From contig CAJQPT010000204.1 of NCBI GenBank assembly GCA_905480285.1, positions 1-36,266 of the forward strand: a stretch of 36,266 nt of DNA. Direction: 5' to 3'. The DNA comes from an uncultured bacterium (GTDB lineage Bacteria > Planctomycetota > UBA1135 > GCA-002686595). Position 1 is the stretch's first letter. Each line of letters starts with the position of its first letter. The notes under the pieces were generated by a model. That model made no database searches. It saw only the letters and a list, made by a program, of their open reading frames with translations, and was not told the origin of the DNA. Below, one piece after another: positions 1 through 7,632 of this stretch. A program made the translations under genes and the position numbers.

Positions 1-1568
1 TGGGACTCGGTGTAGACGACCCGCTCGAAGGCGTCCGAGTTGTAGCGGGCGTAGAGCACGTCGCGCACGGACCACATATCACGGTCCGCGTCGTTCGGGG
101 TGATGACGGCCGCCCGGATCGGGTGGACGAAGCCAGCGTCCCACTGGGAGTCGAAGCCCGCCCCGCCCGCGCCGGTGGTCTTGGTGACCCACTCGTTGAG
201 CCGCATGTCCTCGGCGATGATGAGCTTCCAGGGCTGCACCGCGTCGATCTCGTTGTTGATCCACTGCATCAGGGACCAGCCGTCCGGCAGGTCCCCCCCC
301 GGGCCCTCGCGGATGTACGCCGTCGCGTCGAAGCGGAGCCCGTCCATGCGGAACTCCTCGAGCCACATCAGCGCGTTGTCGCGGATGTACTGACGGACCT
401 CGCCGCGGCCATAGTCGGGGCGCGTGTTGCCCCAGGGCGTCTGGGCGTTGAAGTCGTCGTAGAAATAGTTGCCGCCGCTTCGACCCGGGAACGATCCGTC
501 GAACTGCCAGTGCGGGATGTCGTTGGGCCCCAGGTGGTTGTAGAGCACGTCGAGGGTCACCCCGATCCCCCGGTCGTGGGCCGCCTGGACGAAGCGCTTC
601 ACGTCCTCGACGTCCCCGTAGGCGGTCTCGGGCGCGAAGGGGTGCGCCGGGTTGTAGCCCCAGGAGAACTCCCCGGGGAACTCGTTGATGGGCATGAGCG
701 CGATCATGTTCACGCCGAGGCTCTGGAGGTGGTCGAGGCGCTGCAGCGCGGAGCCAAACGACCCCGGCGCTCCGCCGGGCAGATCGTTGAACGTCCCGAT
801 GTGCAGCTCGTAGTGCACGGTGTCATTCCACTGAGGCGTGAAGAACTGCCCGGTCCACGCGAAGGCATCGGGATCCACGATCACGCTGTCTCCGACGCTG
901 TTCGTGACCTCCCGCGAGCGCGGGTCGGCGCGCCAGTTGAGCTGTGTTCCCGTGTCGACCACGTACTTGTAGCGGTCCCCGGGCCCGAGTCCCCGGACGT
1001 CCAGCGACCAGTTCCCGTCCCCCTCCGCCGTGAGCGGCGCTGAGCTGGGTGACCACGCGTTGAACGGTCCTGCGACGTGCACCGCGTCGGCGTCCGGCGC
1101 CCAGACGCGGAAGGTGGTCCCCTCGGCGTAGGGCATCGCTCCCATGCCCGGCCGCGATGAGGCCTTGGACCCGCGCTCGATGCCCAGGTCGTAGACCGTG
1201 CCCGCAGGCCTGTGAACGCCGACGTACCAGATACCCGACTCAAGGGCGGGGACCGAGCCGGCGTCGAGGACGATGACCTCGTTCGAGGTGCCGCTCGTCC
1301 GGGAACGCGCGTCCCAGTCGGTGAGCGTCGGAGGTGCGCCCTTGCGGAGGTAGAGGTCCGCGCCGGTCCCGATCTGCTCGGTGAGCACCACCCGCAGCTC
1401 CGCGTGCCAGTTGGAGACCACGAACAGCTGCTGGACGAAGGTCGAAGGGCCCGCAGGCGTCGCAGCCCGCGTGCGCGCCATGGGGACCGCGCGCGCGTTC
1501 TGGCCCAGGGCTGGGTTCGCGGGCGCCGCGAGGGCGAGACCGACGATGATGGGAAGCGATCGAATCAT
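1..1568 (-). CDS. Secreted GH13 alpha-amylase/branching-enzyme-like glycosidase (3' end cut by window)
   Basis: This is a glycoside hydrolase family 13 enzyme that should cleave or transfer alpha-1,4/1,6-glucan chains, probably outside the inner membrane. The ATG at 1568 opens a signal peptide (MIRSLPIIVGLALAAP). A CBM48/early-set-type segment follows (about residues 145-230, 'FRVWAPDADAVHVAGPFNAW'), then the TIM barrel. Catalytic regions are visible: region I DVLYNH (D340-H345), region II GLRFDATAYI with nucleophile D414, and region III IIAEDM with acid/base E453. The reading frame leaves the window at 'VVYTES', where the region IV His-Asp pair would be expected next, so at least 522 residues are present and the C-terminus is missing. 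Its start lies 267 bp from the end of the phytase-like gene on the same strand. Family membership is firm; the exact specificity (amylase, branching or maltooligosyltrehalose-type) is not resolved. Confidence 0.88.
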   Translation of the reverse strand, partial: MIRSLPIIVGLALAAPANPALGQNARAVPMARTRAATPAGPSTFVQQLFVVSNWHAELRVVLTEQIGTGADLYLRKGAPPTLTDWDARSRTSGTSNEVIVLDAGSVPALESGIWYVGVHRPAGTVYDLGIERGSKASSRPGMGAMPYAEGTTFRVWAPDADAVHVAGPFNAWSPSSAPLTAEGDGNWSLDVRGLGPGDRYKYVVDTGTQLNWRADPRSREVTNSVGDSVIVDPDAFAWTGQFFTPQWNDTVHYELHIGTFNDLPGGAPGSFGSALQRLDHLQSLGVNMIALMPINEFPGEFSWGYNPAHPFAPETAYGDVEDVKRFVQAAHDRGIGVTLDVLYNHLGPNDIPHWQFDGSFPGRSGGNYFYDDFNAQTPWGNTRPDYGRGEVRQYIRDNALMWLEEFRMDGLRFDATAYIREGPGGDLPDGWSLMQWINNEIDAVQPWKLIIAEDMRLNEWVTKTTGAGGAGFDSQWDAGFVHPIRAAVITPNDADRDMWSVRDVLYARYNSDAFERVVYTES

Positions 1569-1834
1569 GGAACGTGGGGCGCCGGGTCTCTTGGGTCCTC
1601 CGGCACCTCCCCTATTGTCCCTCAGCATCTCAGCCCTGCAACCCCCTCCAAGGCGCTCCAACGCCCTGGGAGTGCTCCCGGGGGCCATGCCCCCATGTCG
1701 TCGCACCCCGAGTCTCCATCGGAGCCACATGGGGGCGCCGCGCCCCCTCCTACGGAAGCGGGCGCGGCGCAAAGCACTCGGGACCCTCCACTACAGCCGG
1801 AGGGTCCCCTTCCTATCCCTGGGCGGGGGGCAGC
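1569..1834. other. Intergenic region rich in inverted repeats
   Basis: This non-coding gap separates two minus-strand genes. It holds several short perfect inverted repeats: GGGGGC-CAT-GCCCCC at 1680-1694; GCCCCCATGT (1689-1698) pairing with ACATGGGGGC (1727-1736); GGGGGCG-CCG-CGCCCCC at 1731-1747; and the hairpin at 1780-1808 listed separately. The first three are mutually exclusive in part. The region should contain the 3' end of the phytase-like transcript and the promoter of the GH13 gene. I see no convincing -35/-10 pair. Confidence 0.5.
1780..1808 (-). terminator. Hairpin terminator after the phytase-like gene
   Basis: Ten-base perfect arms GGGACCCTCC (1780-1789) and GGAGGGTCCC (1799-1808) enclose a nine-base loop. 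The hairpin starts 26 bases beyond the stop codon of the upstream minus-strand gene. On the minus strand it is followed only by a short T run (GAGTGCTTTG), so it is a weak intrinsic terminator, or an RNA 3'-end stabiliser. Confidence 0.6.
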
Positions 1835-4369
1835 TCAGTCGAAGAGCCCGTAGATCGGGAAGACACAGGTCTCACCGCTGTTGTCGTCCACACCATCGTT
1901 GTCGTTGGCGATCCAGACGTCGCCGTTCGGCGCGATGACCATGCTCTCGAGCTTCTCGAGCGGGGGCACGCTGACGGCCTCGAAGAGGCCAGAGGTGAGC
2001 ACGTCGAACTCCATGGTCTTCGCCAGCGTGTGCGGCGTCACCGACGGGTCAGCCGTGAAGGTCACCGAGGCGGGGTCGAAGGAGTAGATTCGCTTGATCG
2101 CGGCGTCCACGTTGCCCTGGTTGTCACGCTCGATGACCGCGAGGCGGCCGTCTCCGACGTTGGCAATCTCGGAGAGGCCCACCCAGCCGCCGTTCGCGGA
2201 CGCGGGCGCCTCGAGCGGGTAGTAGGCGAAGCCCCACTGGCCCGTCGAGAGGTCGAACCGGCCGATCCGTGCGCGGTCAGCGGGGTCACCGAAGCCCTGC
2301 CACGCCCGCTGGAAGCAGACGTAGAGGGCTCCGTCGTTGCCGACGCACACGCCCTCGAGACCGAAGCGGAGCTGCTCCGCGAGCAGCGCGAAGGGGAGGC
2401 TGATCACCCGGGTGATCTCCAGCGTGGCGTTGATCGGACCGCCGCCGCCGCCGAGGGGCGTCGACGCGATCTTCAGCTCGAGGATGACGTTCGGGCGCTC
2501 GAAGGGCCGATCGTTGGGATCGCTCACGCCGCCGGAGAGGTTGCCGGTCCCCTCGGACACGACGTAGAAGACCGGATCACCGCTGCCGTCGACGGTCGCG
2601 CCGATGCCCTCGAGGTCGAGGTTCACCGTTCCGTCTGCATTGATGATGTCGCCGATCTGGAACTCGGGCGTGTTCGGCAGCGCGAACTTCACGCGCTGCA
2701 GCGCGTTCTCGAGTCGGCCGTAGGTGTCCTCGATCGGCCAGACGCCGCCGAGGCCGTAGGCGACGGAGACGTTGTTCTGGATGAAGGGCCCACCGAAGTA
2801 GACGCTCGAGCGGCCGTAGAAGCTGTCGTGCACACCGAAGACCGCCTCATCTCCGCCAGGGGCGAAGGGCGACGCGGTCATGCCAGAGAGAGCCCCGATG
2901 GAGGCCAGCGGTGCGCCGCCGGTCGTCGGGTCCCAGGTCGCGTCACCGAACTGCGGATAGAGGGCCGAGTCAGCGTCCGCGAAGCCGTACTCGTAGATCA
3001 TGAGCGACGAACGGAGCTTGTCCCCGCGGTCGTCCTTCTCGTTGGCGACGATGAAGAGGTCACGGGACGGGATGGCCAGCAGGCCCTCCGGACCCACGCC
3101 AGCGGGCATCACGTCCCAGAGTTCCATCCCGAGGCCGAGCCCCGAGGCGCTCGAGCGATCGAGGAGGTAGGCCGACACCAAGCCAGCGCGCTCCGAACCG
3201 ACGAAGAGAAAGTCGAAGCCGCCGTAGGATGCGTACTCGACGCCCTCGGGCTCGTTGCCCTTGTTCTCCGAGCGCTCCTCGGGGTAATGGCCGAGGGCCG
3301 CGGTCATGTGCTCGAGGAAGTTACCGGTCTCGATCTCGGTCCGACCGAAGATGGACCAGACGGTGAAGCCGCGGCTCCCGCCGTTGAGGTCGCCCTCGTC
3401 CGCCGTCGCGAGGGTGAAGGGCGAGATCCAGGTGATGGCGTCCGGCTCACGCGGCACGGCGCTCAGGGAGGTGTTCTGCTCGATGAGACCGTTCTCGTTG
3501 GTGTCGATGTCGACGAGGTCCACCGTCCCGCACGAGAAGTCCCACACGACCGCGCCCGAGTGGAGCTCCACCAGCACGATGTGGTTGTTCTCCTGCAGGG
3601 TCACGGCGCAGATGTTCAGGGCGCTGATGTCGACGAACTCGGGCTCGGGGTCCTCGGGGTAGAGGTCCGCGATCCCGGTCATGTCGACCGTCCGGAGCGT
3701 CCAGTTGTTCGGGTCGTGCCCGATCAGGTCGATGATGACGAGGTAGCCAGCGGGCAGCTGCGGGGGCGCTCCGCCGGTCGCGGGGTCGTCCTCATCTCGC
3801 TCGTTCTCGATGGCGATGGCGCAGAACTGCCCGTCGGGGCTGACCGCCACGCTGTCCGGCTGGCCGCCGAGCGGCATGGTGCGAACGATGGTCTGGGAGG
3901 CGATGTCGACGACGAGGAGATCCCCGGAGGTGTCGACGAAGTTGGCGCTCGTGTTGATCGCGCAGAGCGCGTAGTCACCGGAGACCGAGACCGCGGTCGG
4001 CTCCCCGGGGAGCTGGACGAAGCCCATGCCGTGAGGATCGGCGGGGTCCGTGATGTCGACGAAGCCGAGGCGCTCCATCTCGCTGTCCGAGTAGATCAGC
4101 GTCATACCGTCCTCGGACGCGGCGACGATCTCGCAGACCGTCTCCTCATCGATCGACTCCCCCGCGGCGAGGTTTTCCAGGATGGGGTAGTTGCCGATCC
4201 GGTAGAAGCCGCCGGGGTCGGTGCCGTCAACAGTGCCGGCGCGGCGGGCGACGAAGGAGTCCTGGATACCCTCGAGGAACCCGTCCCAGGGGGCGGGGGA
4301 GGAGTCCTGAGCGATGGCCTGTGGCGCGAGCGCGGCCACGAGGAGAGATGCGAGGTGCGGGGTCTTCAT
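1835..4369 (-). CDS. Secreted beta-propeller protein with C-terminal esterase-like phytase domain
   Basis: The ATG at 4369 opens a clean signal peptide (MKTPHLASLLVAALAPQAIAQ); the frame is open further upstream, but that part looks like a shadow. The mature part of this 844-residue protein is built from propeller-like repeats. The first half resembles 'choice-of-anchor I' propellers: 'DLLVVDIASQTIVRT', 'GQPDSVAVSPDGQF' and 'NKGNEPEGVEY' followed by 'FLFVGSERAG'. The last third resembles the esterase-like phytase domain (PF13449): 'RFGLEGVCVGNDGALYVC', 'GWVGLSEIANVGDGRLAVI'. Proteins of this kind are exported and are thought to act on phosphate esters, but I cannot identify catalytic or calcium-binding residues with certainty. 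An AGAGG lies about 11 bases before the start. Confidence 0.75.
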   Translation of the reverse strand: MKTPHLASLLVAALAPQAIAQDSSPAPWDGFLEGIQDSFVARRAGTVDGTDPGGFYRIGNYPILENLAAGESIDEETVCEIVAASEDGMTLIYSDSEMERLGFVDITDPADPHGMGFVQLPGEPTAVSVSGDYALCAINTSANFVDTSGDLLVVDIASQTIVRTMPLGGQPDSVAVSPDGQFCAIAIENERDEDDPATGGAPPQLPAGYLVIIDLIGHDPNNWTLRTVDMTGIADLYPEDPEPEFVDISALNICAVTLQENNHIVLVELHSGAVVWDFSCGTVDLVDIDTNENGLIEQNTSLSAVPREPDAITWISPFTLATADEGDLNGGSRGFTVWSIFGRTEIETGNFLEHMTAALGHYPEERSENKGNEPEGVEYASYGGFDFLFVGSERAGLVSAYLLDRSSASGLGLGMELWDVMPAGVGPEGLLAIPSRDLFIVANEKDDRGDKLRSSLMIYEYGFADADSALYPQFGDATWDPTTGGAPLASIGALSGMTASPFAPGGDEAVFGVHDSFYGRSSVYFGGPFIQNNVSVAYGLGGVWPIEDTYGRLENALQRVKFALPNTPEFQIGDIINADGTVNLDLEGIGATVDGSGDPVFYVVSEGTGNLSGGVSDPNDRPFERPNVILELKIASTPLGGGGGPINATLEITRVISLPFALLAEQLRFGLEGVCVGNDGALYVCFQRAWQGFGDPADRARIGRFDLSTGQWGFAYYPLEAPASANGGWVGLSEIANVGDGRLAVIERDNQGNVDAAIKRIYSFDPASVTFTADPSVTPHTLAKTMEFDVLTSGLFEAVSVPPLEKLESMVIAPNGDVWIANDNDGVDDNSGETCVFPIYGLFD

Positions 4370-4910
4370 GTCGAGAATGCCTCTTGGAGTTCGTTGTGAT
4401 TCACCGCCGCCCTGTGCGTGGGTGGCGGCGCGAGGATTGGGCGGTCCGCGGGTCAATCGCATGCTCATTGCTCTTGAAGTCGAGGCGAAGGCATGAGCCC
4501 CTTTGTGAAGCAAGATGCGCCGTCCTTCGACGCCTCAGCGGCAGCATCGACCTCTCCCTCGCGTGGGCTCCGAAGCCGCCCAATCCCTCTCCAAACAGGG
4601 GTTCTGCGACGGCTCGCGACTCGCGTTGCCGCTCTCGCCGTCGTCCCCGAGGTCCCGGCGAATCGGCCCGTCGAATCGTCAAGGGCTTGAGCGTCCCTTG
4701 ACCGGCGACGTCACCTCGGGCGGCTGGTTTCTCCCCGCCCAGGTCGAGTCAGCTCCCGCACGCCGCTGACCCTTGGGCAGAGAAATCGCCCCGAGACGAA
4801 GTCGGCCCGAAGGCCCCCGGTGGAGGAGTTTTCAATGCCCGACACCAGTTGGAAATCCCCCGGACCTCCTTCGGGGCAGGACGACATTGCCAACCAGAGG
4901 AATAGACCTC
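4370..4910. promoter_or_regulatory. 541-bp divergent intergenic region between phytase-like and mscS genes
   Basis: The two flanking genes diverge, so promoters for both should lie here. I see no confident sigma-70 -35/-10 pair. Inverted repeats are visible: CGACGGC (4607-4613) with GCCGTCG (4637-4643), and CCCGAAGG (4806-4813) with CCTTCGGG (4868-4875). The second would fold the last part of the mscS leader. A Shine-Dalgarno-like GGAGGAG at 4822-4828 sits six bases before an ATG at 4835 in a different frame from mscS (see the small overlapping ORF). Confidence 0.45.
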
Positions 4911-5107
4911 ATGGTCTCCGCCATGACCATTCAAGCCCACATGTGGAGAGCTCTCGGGGCCCTCGCCCTCGGCCTCAGCCTCCTCTTCTCGCTCGGCTCG
5001 CCCGCCCTGGCAGGCGCCCCCAACCCCCAGCCAATCACCAGCTTCGCTCAGTCCTCTCCCGAGGACTCCGCCGCTGCCGGAGAGGATTCCGAGGCAGGAG
5101 AGAATAA
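4835..5107 (+). other. Possible upstream ORF overlapping mscS
   Basis: An ORF of 90 codons begins MPDTSWKSPGPPSG at 4835, six bases after GGAGGAG, the best ribosome-binding site in this leader. It overlaps the first 197 bases of the mscS gene in another frame. Its second half is Arg/Pro-rich, as expected for a shadow of the mscS signal peptide in a GC-rich genome. If it is translated at all, it is more likely a regulatory upstream ORF than a protein with its own function. It resembles nothing I know. Confidence 0.2.
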
Positions 5108-5987
5108 AGAGGAGGGCATCGGTGACCAGATGGACTCTCTCTTCAAGCGCCTGAAGGAGGAGCCCGACGTCGTCCTGAAGGAGTGGGTCGTCGAAGACGG
5201 ACCCCGCCTCATCGGCAACCTGCTCCTCTTCTTCCTGATCCTCTTCGTCTCGAAGATCATCGGGCGGTGGCTCGCCCGCCTGACCCGCGGAGGCCTCGAG
5301 CGCTCGAAGCTCAACGCGAGTGAGCTCTTCAAGAACTTCGTGGAGAACACGGTCACCAAGGTGATCTTCTTCGTCGGCCTCATCATCGCCCTGCAGACCA
5401 TCGGCGTGAACGTCGCGCCGCTCCTCGCCGGCGTCGGCGTGATGGGCTTCGTGGTCGGCTTTGCGCTCCAAGACACCCTGGGCAACTTCGCCGCGGGCGT
5501 GATGCTCCTGCTCTACCGCCCCTATGACATCGGTGACGTGGTCACCGTGACCGGCGAGACCGGCTCGGTCGAGGCCATGACCCTGGTCTCCACGACCCTC
5601 CTCACCCCGGACAACCAGCGCCTGACGATCCCGAACGGGTCCATCTGGGGCAGCACGATCCGAAACATCACCGCCAACGAGACACGCCGCATCGATCAGA
5701 TCTTCGGCATCGCCTACGACGACGACATCGAGAAGGCCGAGGCCGTGATGCTGGACGTCGTGAACAGCATGGAGCACGTCAAGAGCGACCCCGGAGCGCA
5801 GGTGATGCTGATGGAGCTCGCGGACTCCTCGGTGAACTTCAACGTGCGGGCCTGGGTCCCCACCAGCCAGTACTTCGGGACCGTCTGCGAGCTGCGCCGC
5901 CAGATGAAGCTGCGCTTCGACAAGGAGGGGATCTCCTTCCCCTTCCCGCAGCAGGATGTCCACATGCACCAGGTGGACCCCAGCTGA
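4911..5987 (+). CDS. mscS: Small-conductance mechanosensitive channel, MscS family
   Basis: MscS channels open under membrane tension and release solutes during osmotic downshock. This 358-residue protein has an N-terminal signal or anchor segment (about residues 12-34), then a linker rich in acidic residues and a helix near 104-122 ('LLLFFLILFVSKIIGRWLA'). A further helix lies near 150-166, followed by the glycine/alanine-rich pore helix near 172-205 ('GVMGFVVGFALQDTLGNFAAG'). The cytoplasmic beta domain follows ('YRPYDIGDVVTVTGETGSV', 'LTIPNGSIWGSTIRN'), with the vestibule at the C-terminus. The ATG at 4911 is chosen because AGAGG precedes it by ten bases and the signal peptide follows; an ATG at 4923 is possible. 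The next gene overlaps its end. A larger paralogue lies at 24818. Confidence 0.9.
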   Translation: MVSAMTIQAHMWRALGALALGLSLLFSLGSPALAGAPNPQPITSFAQSSPEDSAAAGEDSEAGENKEEGIGDQMDSLFKRLKEEPDVVLKEWVVEDGPRLIGNLLLFFLILFVSKIIGRWLARLTRGGLERSKLNASELFKNFVENTVTKVIFFVGLIIALQTIGVNVAPLLAGVGVMGFVVGFALQDTLGNFAAGVMLLLYRPYDIGDVVTVTGETGSVEAMTLVSTTLLTPDNQRLTIPNGSIWGSTIRNITANETRRIDQIFGIAYDDDIEKAEAVMLDVVNSMEHVKSDPGAQVMLMELADSSVNFNVRAWVPTSQYFGTVCELRRQMKLRFDKEGISFPFPQQDVHMHQVDPS

Positions 5988-6549
5988 GCCCAGGCCGTTG
6001 ACTCCTCGACGCGGTCAACCTCGCTCGGAGCGCGCCCAGGCGCTCCGGGACGCCCGGCGGGTCCAGCGGACCGCGGCGACCAACGCAGCCGCCGTGCTGG
6101 CGCTGGTCGCCGCGGCGCTGGGTCCGCTCCTGACCGTCTGGAGCGTCAACGAGGTGAACCGCGAGTTCGGCGTGCTCGCGGTTCGCTCTCCCCTGACGGG
6201 CTCGCTGCACCCGTTCCTCCTGACCTATCTAGCTGCGGGCACCGCGGCCCTCGGCGCCATCGGGCTCCTGACCCGTCAGCCCTGGGGTTGGTGGGCCGCG
6301 GCCGGGGGCGCGATTCTCGGGCTCGCGGACCTCGCTCGCCTCTACGTCGGGCTGTTCGGCTCGATCAACCCCGACCACCCCAGGGCAGCCGAGGTCACCC
6401 TGGAGCTGCTGGGCATCGTGGCCCTCCCCGGGGCGCTGTTCACCGCGGTCATCGTGCTCCTCGCCCTCCGCCCGGTGCGCGTGGCGTGCCGCGTCTCGAG
6501 CAGCGGGAGGCGACCCAAGACCGACGCAGAGGTGGGCGAAGAGGGCTAG
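5956..6549 (+). CDS. Four-helix membrane protein, unrecognised
   Basis: I do not recognise this 197-residue protein. It has four hydrophobic helices, roughly residues 45-64, 86-105, 108-132 and 150-172, separated by short loops. Its N-terminus is Arg-rich and its tail is polar. The ATG at 5956 overlaps the end of mscS by 32 bases; a TTG at 5998, just after the mscS stop, is an alternative start that would give 183 residues. The close spacing suggests co-transcription with mscS, and with imuA 32 bases downstream. Whether it assists the channel cannot be told from the sequence. Confidence 0.6.
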   Translation: MSTCTRWTPAEPRPLTPRRGQPRSERAQALRDARRVQRTAATNAAAVLALVAAALGPLLTVWSVNEVNREFGVLAVRSPLTGSLHPFLLTYLAAGTAALGAIGLLTRQPWGWWAAAGGAILGLADLARLYVGLFGSINPDHPRAAEVTLELLGIVALPGALFTAVIVLLALRPVRVACRVSSSGRRPKTDAEVGEEG

Positions 6550-6581
6550 GCAGCAACCTAACAAAACCCTACCCTCGCGCC

Positions 6582-7535
6582 ATGCGATCGCCCCAAGGCA
6601 TCGAGGCGCTGCTCGAGCAGCTGCGAACCGGACCTCTGACCAGCGCTCCGGAGCCTGACCCCGAGGTCTTCGGGCGGCCTTCCCGCGCGGTCTCCAGCGG
6701 CTGGCCCTCGATCGACCGTGTCACGGGCTCCACAAGCGGCGCCGCCGGCCTCGTCCGCGGGTGCGTCCACGAGTGGTTTGGCGTCGGCGGTGCAGACCCC
6801 GCTCTCGCGGACCGCAGCACGCGGGAGTGGAGCCCTCCCCTGCTCCTCCTCACGCACCTCGCCCGCCGAGCCGCCTCCGACGCCGCCGCCCGCAGCGCCC
6901 CCGCCTCGGTCGTCTGGATCGGACGTCGGGTCTGGCCTTACCCGGGCGCCGTCGCGCGACGACCCGCTGTGGTCGAAGGGCAGCAGGCGCCCGACGCGGA
7001 GCGCTCCGCCGGAGAGTTCGAGGTCCACCTGGAGCCCGGGGACGACGCCCTCTCTGAAGGCTCCGGAGAGGAGGCCGGCGCCAAGTCCGGCGCAGAACCC
7101 GGCGCTGAACCTCGCGCTGAACCTCACGCAGAACCTCACGACCGAGCCCCCACAGAAGTGGGACTCATCGAGCGGTCCATCTTCGCCGCCCCCAAGGACG
7201 CCAGCCTGCGCCTCTGGACCATCGACACGGCCCTGCGGTGCCCCGGCGTCACCGCCGTGATCGCCGATGGCTCGGGGCTCGGGATGGCGGCCACTCGCAG
7301 GCTCCAGCTCGCGGCCACATCTTCCGAGGCCCTCGTGCTACTCGCGCGGCCACCGGGAGAGGAACGCGAGGTCTCGGCCGCCACCACCCGCTGGCGGATC
7401 AGCCGGCGGGAGAGCGCCGGCGACGGCCCGGCCTGGAGCGCGACCCTCCTGCGCGCCAAGGGAGCCCAGCAGCTCCACCGGAGCCAGATCCTCGCCCTCC
7501 GAACCGCACACGAGCGGAGGCGAGGCGCCGGCTAG
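6582..7535 (+). CDS. imuA: ImuA-like RecA-superfamily protein of the mutasome
   Basis: ImuA proteins are RecA-like accessory factors of ImuB/DnaE2 translesion synthesis. The ATG at 6582 opens a 317-residue protein. It has the family's N-terminal 'VSSGWPSIDRVTG' and 'VRGCVHEWFG' segments, a core strand 'ASVVWIGRRVWPYPGA', and a C-terminal RecA-like half ('LRLWTIDTALRCPGVTAVIAD', 'ATRRLQLAATSSEALVLLAR', 'TTRWRISRR'). After HEWFG there is no GxxxxGKT, so the Walker A motif is lost, as is frequent in ImuA. Between the halves is a low-complexity insert with the repeat GAEP/RAEP/HAEP. It stands 97 bases before imuB, and that neighbour is the strongest support for the assignment. Confidence 0.75.
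   Translation: MRSPQGIEALLEQLRTGPLTSAPEPDPEVFGRPSRAVSSGWPSIDRVTGSTSGAAGLVRGCVHEWFGVGGADPALADRSTREWSPPLLLLTHLARRAASDAAARSAPASVVWIGRRVWPYPGAVARRPAVVEGQQAPDAERSAGEFEVHLEPGDDALSEGSGEEAGAKSGAEPGAEPRAEPHAEPHDRAPTEVGLIERSIFAAPKDASLRLWTIDTALRCPGVTAVIADGSGLGMAATRRLQLAATSSEALVLLARPPGEEREVSAATTRWRISRRESAGDGPAWSATLLRAKGAQQLHRSQILALRTAHERRRGAG
7077..7136 (+). repeat. In-frame 12-bp tandem repeat inside imuA
   Basis: Five adjacent 12-base units start at 7077, 7089, 7101, 7113 and 7125. The first is diverged and the rest follow the pattern GGCGCTGAACCT. They encode GAKS-GAEP-GAEP-RAEP-HAEP, a linker between the two halves of ImuA. The unit length keeps the reading frame if copy number changes. Confidence 0.85.
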
Positions 7536-7632
7536 CGGCCGCCCGCACCGCCCCCGACACGGAGGGGCGTGAATCGAACGAGGGAGAACTGCCCATGAGG
7601 AGGGCCTGACACCTGAAGACCGAGCAAGGCCC

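Noticed and set aside
123-1043. Open frame of 306 codons on the plus strand
   Set aside because: It is opposite the GH13 gene, whose three catalytic regions fix the true strand and frame.
1574-4399. Open frame of 941 codons on the plus strand
   Set aside because: It is antisense to the phytase-like gene, has biased Arg/Val/Glu/Asp composition with no domain, and reflects the lack of stop codons opposite GC-rich coding sequence.
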